DNA of 64,000 bases from Cryptomeria japonica (taxonomy: Eukaryota > Streptophyta > Pinopsida > Cupressales > Cupressaceae). The stretch covers positions 476,245,573-476,309,572 of the forward strand of contig NC_081409.1 in NCBI RefSeq assembly GCF_030272615.1, in the 5' to 3' direction. Positions within the stretch are counted from its first letter, which is position 1. Each line of letters opens with the position of its first letter. The translations under genes were made by a program, and so were the position numbers. Below are positions 1 to 11,090 of this stretch, piece by piece. The notes beneath the pieces were generated by a model. The model did not search any database and was not told the origin of the DNA. It was given only the letters and a program-made list of their open reading frames with translations.

Positions 1-5
1 CCATA

Positions 6-942
6 TTAGGTACCCATGTACAAATGCAATGCATGCAAACTAATGCAATGGAATCTCTCACAAGTGGGGAAAGAGAGAAAAACCCAATGGGAAAAAACCA
101 TCCCCCAAAAGAGAGATGAAAGATATACAAGAGAACTCTCATAGAAAAATGTGAGGAACAAAACCCCATGTGAGGAAAAAGTCCCCCCCATATGAGAGAA
201 GAAGAGAAGCTAGGAAGCCCCCCCTCAATGAAGAATCTACACCAATGATAGAAGGTCGAGAATGAATGAAGAAACTGCTCCAAGAATGTCGAACAATATT
301 CCTCCCCTTAGGAAGAAACAAAACCAAAGGTGGATCCATGAAGTCTCCCCAATCAGGAAGGGAACATGTAAGAAAAAAACTCATGATGAATGAAGTCTCT
401 AAAAACTGCTCAAGTGTCCCCATGTCAATGTTGAAAGATACCCCCTCCAAAGGTGGTAAACTTCTCCACACTACTGAAAAAGGCACTCCAAGATCTAGTG
501 GAGAAGAAAGTATAACATGATCCAAAGACTCACATGTCTCCTCAAAGGATAAAGAGATCTCCTCCAACTATTGTACATAAGTATCCACAATCATATCAAC
601 CTCAAAAGAATGATCATGTAGAGAATGAACAAGAGGGTCAGAGTGTTCCCTTGTAACAATCGAAGAAGAATCATCTTCATCAAATAGAAGATGAATATCA
701 TCAATGATGTCTCCCAAATCTATAATGTAGGATTCCACAAACAAACCTGTAATGTATGTCAAGTAGGCATCCCAAGAAACTGAGGCTGGAAGACAATGAA
801 TATCCTGCTACATTGAATCACAAGAAGGCAAAATTGTCGCACTATCTACATCATCAGGTGCAATAGGTGATGTGATATTAATAGGAGGAGATGAAACACA
901 AGGCTCAAGAATGGGTTCACATGTGAGAATCCTCAAGTTCAA
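6..942 (-). pseudogene. Unrecognised continuation of the copia A polyprotein frame
   Basis: The frame of the protease fragment (943-1632) continues without a shift down to 139, broken only by stops at 943, 808 (TAG) and 568. This gives about 260 more residues. The first few resemble the start of a pre-integrase domain, but the usual zinc-binding His/Cys residues and the integrase core do not follow. What follows is an acidic stretch (LFDEDDSS near 690) and then a hydrophobic, Leu/Ser/Phe-rich stretch (139-567). The last segment, 6-191, is in another frame. It could be a rearranged pol, a coding spacer, or chance openness of decayed sequence; the opposite strand also has an 84-codon ORF at 266-520. 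No function assigned. Confidence 0.3.
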
Positions 943-1632
943 CTACCCAAAGTTCTCCTCAAAATTTGAATCATCACAAGAAGTGTGATCATCATGTGTA
1001 GAATCATCATATGTGAAATCATCATCATAAACAAAAGCTGAAAAGGAGTATAACCAAGATGCATGATCAACCACCCCAATCACAATGATATCTCTAGTCT
1101 TCAAGTCTCTAATGAGAACTGAATCAGGTGTGAACTCCATAATTCTCTTAGTTGCACCATGTGTGATTTGATAGATGGAAAGGAGATTATTTATCAAATG
1201 GGGTACACACAACACATCATTGAAGGAGTTATCCCCAAGAGAAATAGATACTTTCCCAGTCACATCCATGTATTTATGATTGCCCATCAAAAATTGTTGC
1301 ACGGTGCAAGGCTCAAATGAAGAGAACATAGACTGTGCAGATGCCATATGATGAGAAAGAAGCCATCTCCCTGAATCATGACTTGTAGTATCACAAAGAG
1401 CTTTTTCATTTCTTGTCCCAAAAGAGTGAGTCTTCCCACTTGTAGAAGCCATGAATGCTTCCCCTTTCCCTTTTGATTGTGTGGAAGTGGAAGTTGATGA
1501 ATCATCCTTCTTGTAGGCATTAGGCAGATCAATGCTATGCTTTTTGAGGATATGTGTGAGCTCATCAATCTTCTTAGAATGGAACCCGTTGGTGCCCAAA
1601 ACCATGGATTGGAAAACCAAAAACTTGTCCAA
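943..1632 (-). pseudogene. Copia A gag C-terminus and protease fragment
   Basis: This 229-codon minus-strand ORF has the layout of a Ty1/copia gag-protease junction. The motif KKIDELTHIL (about residues 20-29) is the helix that follows the gag zinc knuckle. A Ser/Thr/Gly-rich linker comes next, then a decayed aspartic-protease segment at about residues 89-150 with WLLSHHMAS in place of the usual W-hydrophobic-DSGAS-H. The DSG catalytic triplet is therefore lost. The conserved stretch before the pre-integrase region (VLCVPHLINNLLSIYQI) is clear. An overlapping ORF at 1287-1730 is a shadow in another frame. It is probably the continuation of the gag at 7140-7989, separated from it by the LTR element between them. 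Family certain; link to that gag is inference. Confidence 0.75.
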
Positions 1633-2609
1633 TAAACCCTGGCCAACGAACAGGAATGGTCAAAGACCAAATTCCTTTGCACTTTAGGCTCCACTAAACC
1701 TAGGTGGGTGTACCTTACACTCTCAAGCACAAAAGAGGTTTATTTTAAGTGAATTTAAACTGTGGGAGTTAACAATTGCAAGGATGGCAAAATGTTTTCC
1801 TACAATTATGCTAACAAAATTGTTTTTAATTTAATACCTTTAGAACTGATAACATAAGTGTGAATATAGTTGTGATATGTAACAGATTACTGTTAGGACT
1901 TTAAGTCATTATGAAAAAGAGCAGTAATAATATAAATTAGAAGATTTATTTCTTTGATAAGGACCTAATGCATACAAACATATTCAACAAAGATTAATAA
2001 TAGACCAGTGCCTTATCTGACCATTCATGAATAACTTTGTGGACAAGAATCACTATCAACTCAAGAGACAATTATAAGACCATCACTATGAAAGTTTCAT
2101 TATGTGTTGCATGAACAATGAAAACCCAATTTTACATTCAATACAACATCATGTGATGGCATATCACAGCAAATCTAAAAGATTTATCAAGAGGACATAT
2201 GATTCCATCAAACACAAAATTACACATAACAGTCTGAAGATAATAGCATGAAATCTTGTATATTAACTTCTGAAATAAGAATGTACACAAAAAATACACT
2301 TACAAATACTCCAATACATTTAGTTTGCACAAAATAAACTCTTCATTTCTATTAGACTTTTCTAAAAACATAACACTTATAGCCCAGCCAGTAGCAGAAT
2401 ATTGTCTATCTTATGATACAAAAGTGACTCATTACATATATGTGAGCCAAAGGATTAAAATGAAAGGACACACCCTTTCATCTTGTTAAACTAAACTTGA
2501 CTAAAACCTAACACCTAATTGCTTAACTACTAGATACAAAATATAAAAATTAGTTATGGCCATCCAGTATTTTATCACACTTTTGTATGTGCTCCAAATA
2601 CTTGTTGTC
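1633..2609. other. No gene seen; presumed distal end of the inserted LTR element
   Basis: AT-rich sequence with no ORF that looks real; the 2501-2780 ORFs on both strands are short and compositionally biased. The left end of the element whose 5' LTR is 5768-7141 should lie here, but I found no second copy of that LTR. The 3' LTR seems deleted or too diverged to see by eye, so the exact junction with copia A is unresolved. Confidence 0.4.
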
Positions 2610-3454
2610 CTAATGAGTGTTGGTATTGAATATAGTATCCCTGACAATGATCTCCATGGTAACCATTCTCTCCATCTTCTCACCTATCTCCTTCATATAC
2701 AAATTATCTACTTGGACAAAATTAAGGGATGTGTTGAGTACATTTTGGCATTCTGCAATCCAAATCCCTTTATCCTTTAACTGCTCTACCTCATCCACAA
2801 TATCTGGTACACCATATCTGACAATATCCTTACAATCGATAAATTCCTGCTTGATGTCCACACCAAATGCCTTATGCTTGTTCAACCTTTTTTGGATCTT
2901 CTCAACAATTTTCTCATTGACACTCTTCTCTTTCAACAATGATTTTAGCCTCTTCAAAATTATTTCATGAGAAGCCATATTATCCTGAGTCTTCTAACAG
3001 TTGGTCCAGAATTCTTTGAGAACTTCCAACAAATGCTCAAACCTGTTAGTCAACAAAACACAAGTAACATCCACCCTGGTAGTCCTGATTTGCCTTCTTA
3101 GCTTTATGTTTTCTTTCATTTGGTCCTCATATTTCTTTTTCTACTACACACCAGTATCATTTATCTGTGGTACTTCATGACCACGACTTCTTAGCAGGTC
3201 TTCATATACATTTTTGCATTTTTTACCTTCCTTTAACACCCACTGCATTTGGGCCTTATTTAGTTTTGCAATGTCCATCCCAAATATGTAGTGACAATTG
3301 GATTAACCTCTCCCACTTTTAGACTCATCATACACCCAAATGCTTTATATACATCTATAATCTTGGGTCTTTTATTTGGTGGGTATAGGGCTCAAAGCAA
3401 CATTTCCTCTTCATTTGGATCATATCTTGATCCAATAAAAATGTCATCAACTCC
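2610..3454 (-). pseudogene. C-terminal part of the orphan ORF, frameshifted
   Basis: Downstream of the long orphan frame (3455-5494) the coding signal moves to another frame. It is clearest at 2610-2978, 122 codons of Lys/Glu-rich sequence that looks alpha-helical, with heptad-like spacing around KRLKSLLKEKSVNEKIVEKIQKR and again around the later QLKDKG. A coiled-coil tail is likely. The stretch 2979-3454 has several stops and at least one shift. The plus-strand ORFs 2617-2970 and 3291-3695 are shadows. I do not recognise the family. Confidence 0.4.
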
Positions 3455-5494
3455 CTACATGTCTAGCTTTACATCCTTTCTATCAGAATGTAATAAGCTA
3501 TCAAAAATGAAAGAAGCACTTAAGTCCCATCCTAGAAAAAAAATGATACCTGCTTCAATGAGAAGCTGCCTCCCTCTCTGTGGTGTCATTGCAGCCACTT
3601 CTGCATCAATGTCTCCTTTCAATTTTTTTAGCATCTTTGCTTCATTTTCTAGGGTGACATTTGGGATGATTTCCCTCAACTTTTTCCCTTTGTAGTGGTA
3701 CAAAAATGATTTAAACTCTTTGGATTGTACAAAAAATTCATCTGCAACAAAAGTTGCATGCTCTTCCATTCTCACATCTGTGTTGGTGTTTATTCTCACC
3801 ATGGCTTGCTCCTAGCTCTCTACCACTTCTTCTAGTTCAAGTGCACGAAGGGTAGATACAACTATATTCTCATCAGACTCACTCTCAAAGTCTTCTTCTT
3901 CTTTTATTCCTTGAAACCTCTACTTCCACTCTTCTAATTTTTGGTTCTACTCCTCTAAGACTACATCAACCTCATTTTGTTCCTTGTTTCTAAATAAATC
4001 TTCAACATCCATGGGTATATGCAAAAATTCTCCCAGGTTCTGGCTCTTCCTATAATGGTTGATATATCCCTCTGGATCATAATTTTTCTGAGCTTGGTGT
4101 CCATACAAATTGTACTCCTCTACCAGCTTCTTTTCTATCATCTCATAAGCTTTGGTAGATACAATGGTGAAGTCTCCAAAATGCAAAGTTCTAGGCATAA
4201 ATACCTGCTTGTGTGCACCACCCAAATGCTTTGCATTTGACATACTAAGTTTCCTACCAATTTCTAGATAAGAAATCGTGTTAGGAACTAATGTAGGCAA
4301 GATATATGGAACACCCTCAAAACCATAAACCCTAAAAAAAGTGAAATTCTGGCATACAAACCAGTCACCCCAATTGTGGTTGACCCTAGTGTCTCAAAAA
4401 GCATGGGGTCTCAAGAATCTCTTAATCACCTTGGAGATAGACCCCTCACATTCTACCCCAAACAATTTGTACAAGGGCTTGACAAAATATTCTTAAAACA
4501 ATATATAGTGTGATTTGTCAGACCTTGAGTGCCATAGGGATACCCATAATTGAATTTGTTGGTTCTATCCCTCTTTGTTCTTGGAAGTCACCTTTAATTC
4601 TTCTAGTCACAAACCTTGCATATGACCATAAAACAAAACCATATGCATTAGCAATGATTAAAACTTGAAAGTAGGGTTAGGCTCTATTTGCAAACTCAAA
4701 AACCCTTCATGCAGCTTCTCTACCAAGTAAGTTGCATAATCAAATGGCCTCAGCTCATGCATTTGAATGTCCATAGCCAACACCAATGGGCCTATTCTTG
4801 TAACACCAGGAACTTCTTCTTTGTAGACCTGGCCACATGCCCAATATGTATATTGCAAGTATTGTCTAAACAGGGTAATCTCAAAAGGAGGACCATCCTA
4901 CTCTGTGAGTCGCCCCTTCTCCTTTTTTTGAATTTCTAACTTCCACACTGTGTGGGCGGTGTCCATTTGGGTGTATTCTCCTTCCAGGTTTGAAAAAGAT
5001 AGGGGCATGTAAGGCTCATATGTCATGTTGAAAACTTCCTGAATAGACCTAGCAGATATCTGGATGAATGGATCACCACTGGGAAATTGGATGTATCTTT
5101 TTTCTTTGTTGTATTTCTTGGTGAGAAATTCCAATAATCTGAGATTCAAAAAAACATTTGGGACCACTACTCTGCCCAAATTTGTCATCCAAGGGTTTGA
5201 CAATGGTATCTCCTTGTTCCACCTGAGGTAGTGATACAAAAACAATTTGTGGCCCTTTATGGATGTCCAGATATCTCCAAACCCTTTGTACTTATCTTCC
5301 AATTTATCCTTGGGCAGCAAATTGGTTTTAGACCTCCTTGACTTAGCACCAGATGACTCCATATGGTCAATCATGTCCTAGTTCAATTTTCACTTCTGCA
5401 CACCCTCCATAGACTTCGTCTTTTTTTATTTAATTGATTGTGTATCTAAAATCCCTATGACCTTTCTCTTTCCTTGTGAACCAGAAGCCTCCAT
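3455..5494 (-). pseudogene. Long orphan ORF of a non-autonomous LTR element
   Basis: A single minus-strand frame runs from an ATG at 5494 (protein start MEASGSQGKRK) to 3455, about 680 codons, with no frameshift. It is interrupted by in-frame stops, among them 4898 TAG, 4658 TAA and 3947 TAG. Most stand where Gln, Trp or Arg would fit. The open segments are 4898-5374, 4658-4858, 3947-4300 and 3455-3802. The N-terminal third is aromatic and basic (FLYHYLRWNKEIPLSNPW near 5250); the C-terminal third is Glu/Lys-rich. I see no zinc knuckle, protease, reverse transcriptase or integrase motif. The ORF begins about 250 bases inside the primer site at 5748-5765, where gag would normally sit. It may be a diverged gag-like protein or a captured gene. 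Function unknown. Confidence 0.6.
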
Positions 5495-5747
5495 GATTAA
5501 ATGCTTGGATTCTTAAATTACTCGTGTTTCTTGTTTGCAACTTCAATGTTGGTGGCTGAAGAAACTGTGAATAATTCTGGCACAAAAACTCTTTCTTTAT
5601 GCTGGATATGCAATGACTAGAGTCTGTAACGATCAAAAAATTATCATATTTGCTTCATGAGGATCCAACCCACCTGATCATGAGCATTAAATAATGGCTA
5701 TAGTATCTGACATTCTAACGGCTAATCGACGTAACCCCACCTGATAA
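5495..5747 (-). other. Leader between primer site and orphan ORF
   Basis: About 250 bases separate the presumed primer site from the ATG at 5494. A small minus-strand ORF (5430-5636, 68 codons) overlaps the start of the orphan frame in a different frame; I doubt it is translated. Nothing else is recognisable. Confidence 0.35.
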
Positions 5748-5765
5748 TTCAATTACTTGGCGCCA
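5748..5765 (-). other. Presumed primer binding site, orphan-ORF element
   Basis: On the minus strand the sequence TGGCGCCAAGTAATTGAA starts two bases beyond the LTR end. The opening TGGCGCC matches the start of primer sites used by many plant gypsy-type elements; the rest does not match a tRNA I can name. Its position fixes the element as minus-strand. Confidence 0.55.
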
Positions 5766-6164
5766 TCTGTATTTCGCATTCCTTCAATTACCTTTTTGTC
5801 TTTCTATTTGGTATAGGTCATTTCGATCAATCCATCTGATCCCACTCTAGTTGTTTCACTTTTTCCCTCAAGGCTTGACTTATCCTGATGGATCCACCTT
5901 TCCTTTCTATTAGTCATCTTTTCTTTACGTCACATCAGGGTATGTCTCTCTGATGAAACCTTTCTCTGTTTATTCATCCAGTTGCTCCATCAGCCTTCGA
6001 GATAAAGTCACTTAATACTTCATTTGATGGTCCCATGACATCTAACTTTCTCTTTGATCGGCGTAACTTTCACCGATTGCTTCATCGAGCATCAGAGTAG
6101 CGTATTTCCCTTACTTTCGATAGTTATAGTTTCCCTGATAGATCCGCCCTCTATGGCATTCTAC

Positions 6165-6645
6165 CCATCGAGCATTAGCACAACTTTAAAAATGTTTCTC
6201 CAGTAGCATAAGCTATCCCGATGAGTCTTCTTGCACCTTACTCTCCTTATCGGGTTGCTTCGGTCTATCAGAGTAGGCTTTCCTGATGTAGTCACTTCAT
6301 TTGTGCTAAGCTCATCTTCCTCATCGGGCATCAGGATAACCCAAAACACATCTCCCTGACAATGTATGTTATCCCAATGAGTCTGACTCCCTTTCTTGCT
6401 TGGTGTCACTTTATCGAAGAGAGTCTCTCTAATAGAGTCGCCTTCTCCATTTACTACAATGGGTATTGGGGTAACATAAATTGGGACCTCCCGATAACCC
6501 GATGTCACCGCTATGAAGACATCACTCCATCGGTTGTCTGAAAGAGCTCCATTGATAACCCCATCGGGTATCGGGATGACATTTTTTCCTCATTGTCGAT
6601 AGCATATGTTATCTCGATGACTCTGACCCCCTATCATACCATCAT
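6165..6645. repeat. Degenerate tandem repeat inside the LTR
   Basis: Three diverged copies of a roughly 65-base unit start near 6168, 6329 and 6570. The shared core reads, with variation, CATCRGGATRAC, then a spacer, then GTTATCYCGATGASTCTGACYCC. Short related motifs (ATCGGG, CCGATGAG) recur from about 5870 to 6780. The minus-strand ORF at 6161-6508 is a by-product of this repetition. Confidence 0.5.
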
Positions 6646-6904
6646 CATAATTTGCCCCGATGGATTTGCACTTAGTAACACCTTTTCTTGCTGCTCATGC
6701 TTTAGGAAACACCATCAGCATGAGTTCCTCCAATCAACATACTTGTTCCTCCTTAGGCGATCTCATCGAGATGACTTATGCTAATAAGAAAAATTTTACA
6801 GTTTTTGCAAAAGAAAGCCCTCTTTATGGATGCAACTTTTAATAATCATACTGAAGGGTTTCTCCCACACCATTTACCTCTCTGAACATGCTCACAATGC
6901 TGCT

Positions 6905-7111
6905 CTATGCTGATTTTCCAAAAAGTTTTCTTGCAATGAGACTAACTGTGAAGATGAGGATTGCCAAAATGCCATCATACTCAACACTTCCCTTGAATAT
7001 GCCCAAGTGATTCCTTTTTATGAAGACACTGTAGCACATCACCTGCACATACAATCCAGCAATAAGTGCTCCTATGATAAAACTATATGCAAAAGCCTCC
7101 ATATATAGCAC
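6905..7111 (-). CDS. Small hydrophobic ORF in the outer end of the LTR
   Basis: A 68-codon minus-strand ORF begins 30 bases inside the LTR. It encodes two hydrophobic stretches, one around SFIIGALIAGLYVQVMCYSVF (residues 10-30) and one around GILAILIFTVSLIA (residues 47-60), separated by a basic, polar loop and followed by a Lys/Arg tail. This would suit a two-helix membrane peptide. No ribosome or homology evidence is available from sequence alone, and a chance ORF is quite possible. Its location in the LTR region that would act as promoter argues against a conserved role. Confidence 0.2.
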   Translation of the reverse strand: MLYMEAFAYSFIIGALIAGLYVQVMCYSVFIKRNHLGIFKGSVEYDGILAILIFTVSLIARKLFGKSA

Positions 7112-7141
7112 AAAAATATTTTGTAAAAATATGTGCTAACA

Positions 7142-7989
7142 ACACCCTCGTGACCAAAATTTTTACAATAGGCACAAGTAGGTCTCTCCTTATTTGGTGA
7201 ATTGTCCCTCTTGGAAGAGGATGCATCTCCTTGTTGTGGAGAAGGTGATGCTTTGTCCTTAGGCTTTGATTGCCATTTCTTCTTGGTGGAGTTGTCCTTT
7301 CCTTGATTTCCTTTGTTCCCTTGATTTGCCACTAATGCTTGAGACTTAGAAGCCTTAAGAATGCCCATGCTTATCAACTTAGTTTTTTCCATCATCAACA
7401 TTTCAGCGAAAGCATCAAATGTAGGCATTGTGTAGCTTGAACCCATTGTCATCCTATGGGTTTGGTAACTAGAAACAAATGCTGCATATTCTTATGGAAG
7501 CTTGCCCATCAAATTGAAGATCAATTGAGTATCCTTCTTATCAATGCCACAATCTTTGAGTTGTGCCCTCAAATCTTTTGCTTTAGTGACATAATCTTGT
7601 ATAGTATCAAAGTTCTTGGGATCTAACATGGTGAGATCACTATCAATCTGATATCCCCTAATCTCATCAACTTGACCATACAAGTCTTGAAACTTTTTCC
7701 AAGCATCCTTGATTAGAGTACACTTCTCAATATGAAAAATGAGATCCTTTGATACATAATTTCTTAAGCTAACAATTGCTATGATATTTTTAGTGAGCCA
7801 ATCCAAGTGACCAATAGGATCAGCCTTAGGATCAGTGGGAGCAACAATAGTTCCATCAATATAATGAGTTAGTCCTTTTTCCATAAGTTTACTCCATGCA
7901 TCAATTTTCCATGTAGCATAATTATGAGGAGTTGAGAGAGGAAACTTAGAAGAACCCATAGCATCAAAAAGGAAGGAACACAAGAGCAC
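7142..7989 (-). pseudogene. Copia A gag (UBN2-type), broken at the zinc knuckle
   Basis: Capsid-type protein of a Ty1/copia element. Two blocks in one frame, 7492-7989 and 7072-7452, are separated by a single TAA where the family would carry Gln. The likely start is the internal Met of MGSSKFPLSTPHNYATWK (residue 11 of the ORF), the usual copia gag opening with its N-Y-x-T/S-W motif. The capsid helices follow (WLTKNIIAIVSLRNYVSKDL; DAWKKFQDLY). After a Lys/Ser-rich linker comes the first half of a CCHC knuckle, CAYCKNFGHE; the final Cys is missing because the LTR insertion at 7141 cuts the frame there. The gag probably resumed in the fragment at 943-1632. Confidence 0.85.
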
Positions 7990-9431
7990 AAAAGTACAAT
8001 CGACACCCCTCCAAATTCAATCAATCAAAGTACCCCCCCCAAAATCGTGATTTTGGCACTTTATATGTAGTGCGTGTACAATAGGCCACCTGCAAACAAT
8101 GGCAAGGTGGACTTCTGATTTTGTTTTAAGAGTACCCCAATAGGCTAAGAACTACAAAGAAAAAGACTAGCAAGATAGATCTATGCAATACAAGTGCCAA
8201 ATTGGCCAAAAAAATACCATATGCTGAAAGTACAATTTCTACCCAAAATTATTGCAAAATGATAGCATATTATGAGAGTAGACAAAAAATAATGCACTTT
8301 CAAAAAAAATGGCACCCGAAAAGGAGTTCATATGAGCTCAAACGGAGACCTACAAGTTGCAGAAGTGAGGATTAGACAGGTACAGTCACCAAAAACTGAG
8401 ATTTCTAAAAAATTTGTCCATCAAAATCATAAAATAATGCCACCATGAGAAAGTACATGAAATTCTATCCCATTTCAAAAAACATTGCAGCAAAAAGGAG
8501 CAAAAATGAGCAAGATATGGCCATTTGAAGTTGAACTGCAAAATCAAAAAGCTCAATGAGAGGGGCCTACAAAAATTTCAAAAAAAGATGACATCAGCAA
8601 ACTACAAGCCTAAATTTGATGGTCATCTAGCCATCACAAAAAAATTTCCTCCTCGCCTACGTGGCGTTCGTAGTATGGACGGATGACGTGGCTCAGTATG
8701 ATTTGCTCATACGGAATGCTTGGCTGATGTGGTAGGTGTGACGTGGCTCTATCTACTAACGAGGCAGATGCATGGCGTGATGCTGGCAGAGTTTCTGCAT
8801 GGCTCGGTGGGGTCCATGTGGTCTGCGTGGGGCCCAACAGGGAGGTCGGTCGATGGTGGAGGGAGTTGTCAGAATGCAGGAGCGGGGTCAGTCGGCGTCG
8901 GAGATGCATCGGGGGGCCGCTGGGATTGGAGCCAAGGTCAGTGGGGGCCAACCAATAGTGGAGGGGTCAGGCCAGGAGATAGGGTCTGGTGCCAGCAACA
9001 GAGGGGCCGACAGGTGATGTCAGACGACGGTGTGAAAGTACAGCTCGACGACAACCACGGGGAAGACGACGACAGATTGCGGCGGTAGGATAGAAGGAAT
9101 GTACAACACCGATGGCCGGTGCAAAACTTGCAGTACGACAGGTCACAGGGGGGGTCTACAAAAAATGAATTTTTTTTGTAGAATATTTTTTTTATTTAAA
9201 TTTTGAAATCCATACCGTACTACCCAAATTGGGTAAAATTTTTCCTCCAAGCCCAAAATCTGACTTTCACCAAAATAGGTCGAATTTATACTCAAAATTT
9301 ATGGAAACAGCCACCCAGAAGTAATGGCAAGGTTAGATATGGTCTAGGACTCCTCCAAAAGATGTTGCTCCTTAGATCTGCCTCTTGACGTTGCAATAAT
9401 GCCTCTCAAGGATGAACCAATGATGTTCTAA
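7990..9431 (-). other. Copia A leader with a GC-rich island
   Basis: About 1.4 kb lies between the primer site and gag. The gag-proximal half is A-rich and without genes. A GC-rich island spans about 8640-9150, against a clearly AT-rich background, and opens chance ORFs on both strands (8634-8951 minus; 8720-9088, 8743-8958 and 8799-9017 plus). They show no recognisable domain and overlap one another in several frames, so I do not call them genes. A long structured leader is the simplest reading. Confidence 0.5.
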
Positions 9432-9445
9432 TGGCTCTGATACCA
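9432..9445 (-). other. Primer binding site of copia A (initiator tRNA-Met type)
   Basis: Minus-strand TGGTATCAGAGCCA directly abuts the LTR end at 9446. This is the classic plant copia primer site, complementary to the 3' end of initiator tRNA-Met. It fixes both the strand of copia A and the inner edge of its LTR. Confidence 0.9.
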
Positions 9446-9924
9446 TGTGAGATTTTGTCAAGATCAAGAGCTCAATGAAATGTACAAATAGAGACAAGTA
9501 TAGGACAAGAATAAACTGCATTCTCATCAATAGATAAATAATCAATAGTTATTACATACAATGAATATGAGCCTCCTTATATAGGCAAGGCTATATGGAT
9601 ATGTGAGCACACAAACATGACATGTGGCTCAATAAGAAACAAGGGTAGGTAGGAAATAGGTGTGGTATGTAGGAGAAACAATATAATATTCCACATGAGG
9701 TGGATCACCCACCCAAGGTGAAATTATCACTCCATAATAAGTGGATATGATAAACTAGTAACAAGATCAACACCATAAAAGGTGGAAATTATCCTACACA
9801 CACTATCCCAATGTGGCAAAAACACCCAAGTGTCTCATACCCAAACTACTATGAAATGCATTATCCTAAGTAAACTTAAGTAAGGTGTAATAATATCCAA
9901 GATGAATAATTAGTTACACCAACA
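9446..9924 (-). mobile_element. 5' LTR of copia A (479 bp)
   Basis: On the coding strand it starts TGTTGGTGTAAC and ends AAATCTCACA, with TG...CA termini, immediately before the primer site. Copia B coding sequence begins at 9925 without a gap, so copia A inserted into copia B. The partner LTR lies beyond the left edge of the window. Confidence 0.85.
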
Positions 9925-11090
9925 ACTTCGATTGATGAAAGTTGGTTATGGCATAGGAGGATGTGTCATGTGAATTTTGATTGCATGGTTAAGATAAGTT
10001 CTACTCAAACAGTGAGAGATCTTCCTAAGTTGGTAAAACCTACAAATTTGATATGCAAGGAATGTCATTTAGGGAAGCAAACAAGATTTACTTTCAAAAG
10101 AAAACAACATTGTTCTAATGGATTATTGGATCTTGTATATACTGATTTGTGTGGTCCTTCTAGAGTGAGAAGCTTGTAGGGTGACAGTTATTTCATGTTG
10201 TTGATTGATGACTATTCAAGGATGATGTGGGTTACTTTCTTAAGGGAGAAGTCTAAAGCCTTGGAGAAGTTCAATATTTCGAAAGACATGGTTGAGACTG
10301 AGACTAGACTGAAGCTGAAGTGTTTGAGATCTGACAGAGGTGGTGAATTCACTTTTAGTGAGTTCAATGCATTTTGTGAAGAGCATGGAGTGAAGAGATA
10401 GTTATCTACTCCTATAACCCCTTAATAGAATGGCATTGTGGAGAGAAAGAACAAGACAATTGAGGAAGGTGCCAGAACCATGATGATTCAAGCAAATGTT
10501 CTGCATATCTACTAGAGAGAAGTTGTGAGTACTACAGTATATATTCTTAACTGGGTGCATATCAATATGATACCGATAAGACTCCTTATGAGTTATGGTT
10601 TGGTCATGTTTCTACTATTAGATATTTCAAAAAAATTGAAAGTAAATGATATATCAGAAGAGAGGAATATTCATGAAATTTTGATGCTAGATGTGATGAA
10701 GGAATCTTTCTTAGTTGTTCTACTAAGAGAAAGGGCTACCGGTGTTATAACAAGAGATTGAGAAAGATAGTTGAGAGTGCTAATGTGAAGGTTGATGAAA
10801 GAAATGTGAGATAGATCAGATCTTGTGAATATGATTTAGATGTCAGTTCAGATGAAGGAAAGCAAGTGCAGACCCAAAACCTAATTTAGATTGTTCTAAA
10901 AAAACCAAAAAATCAAGAAGAGACAAGTGCTAGCGCAGAAGAAAGAGCTCAAGAGTCTAAAAATAAAAAAAATCCTAAGACTCCCAGGTATGTAAGATTG
11001 AATCATTTAGAGAATCAGATCATAGGTGATACGAATAAAGGTGTGCAGCTAGATGAAGAATTGTTGAAGAGTATTGTTTGATTTCTAGAA
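9925..11090 (+). pseudogene. Copia B pre-integrase and integrase
   Basis: Ty1/copia integrase, which joins element cDNA to host DNA. The fragment starts inside the pre-integrase zinc region (WLWHRRMCHVNFD near 9943, then ICKECHLGK), truncated upstream by copia A. The core follows: first Asp in DLVYTDLCGP (about 10130), second in CLRSDRGGEF (about 10320), and Glu in NGIVERKN (about 10440), so the D-D-E triad is still visible. Stops are at 10177 (TAG), 10399 (TAG), 10423-10428 (TAA then TAG, where copia has Gln-Gln) and in the IY-stop-REV motif near 10510, normally Trp. After about 10620 the frame is lost and only acidic linker remains. Confidence 0.85.

Larger units (their letters stand above)
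5768..7141 (-). mobile_element. 5' LTR (about 1.37 kb) of the orphan-ORF element
   Basis: The segment begins TGTATTTCGC and ends GTGCTAACA on the plus strand, so on the coding strand it runs TGTTAGCAC to AATACA. Its inner end abuts the primer site at 5748-5765. Its outer end interrupts the copia A gag just after the zinc-knuckle segment, which supports a real insertion boundary. The exact outer base could be 7141 or 7144. I could not find a matching second LTR or a target duplication, so the call rests on position, terminal dinucleotides and primer site. Confidence 0.55.

Noticed and set aside
1808-1816. ATGCTAACA as the second LTR edge of the orphan-ORF element
   Set aside because: The nine bases resemble GTGCTAACA at 7141, but the flanking sequence does not match on either side.
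8634-9088. ORFs on both strands in the GC-rich leader of copia A
   Set aside because: Four overlapping frames in a GC-rich patch, no motif, and located where a non-coding leader is expected.
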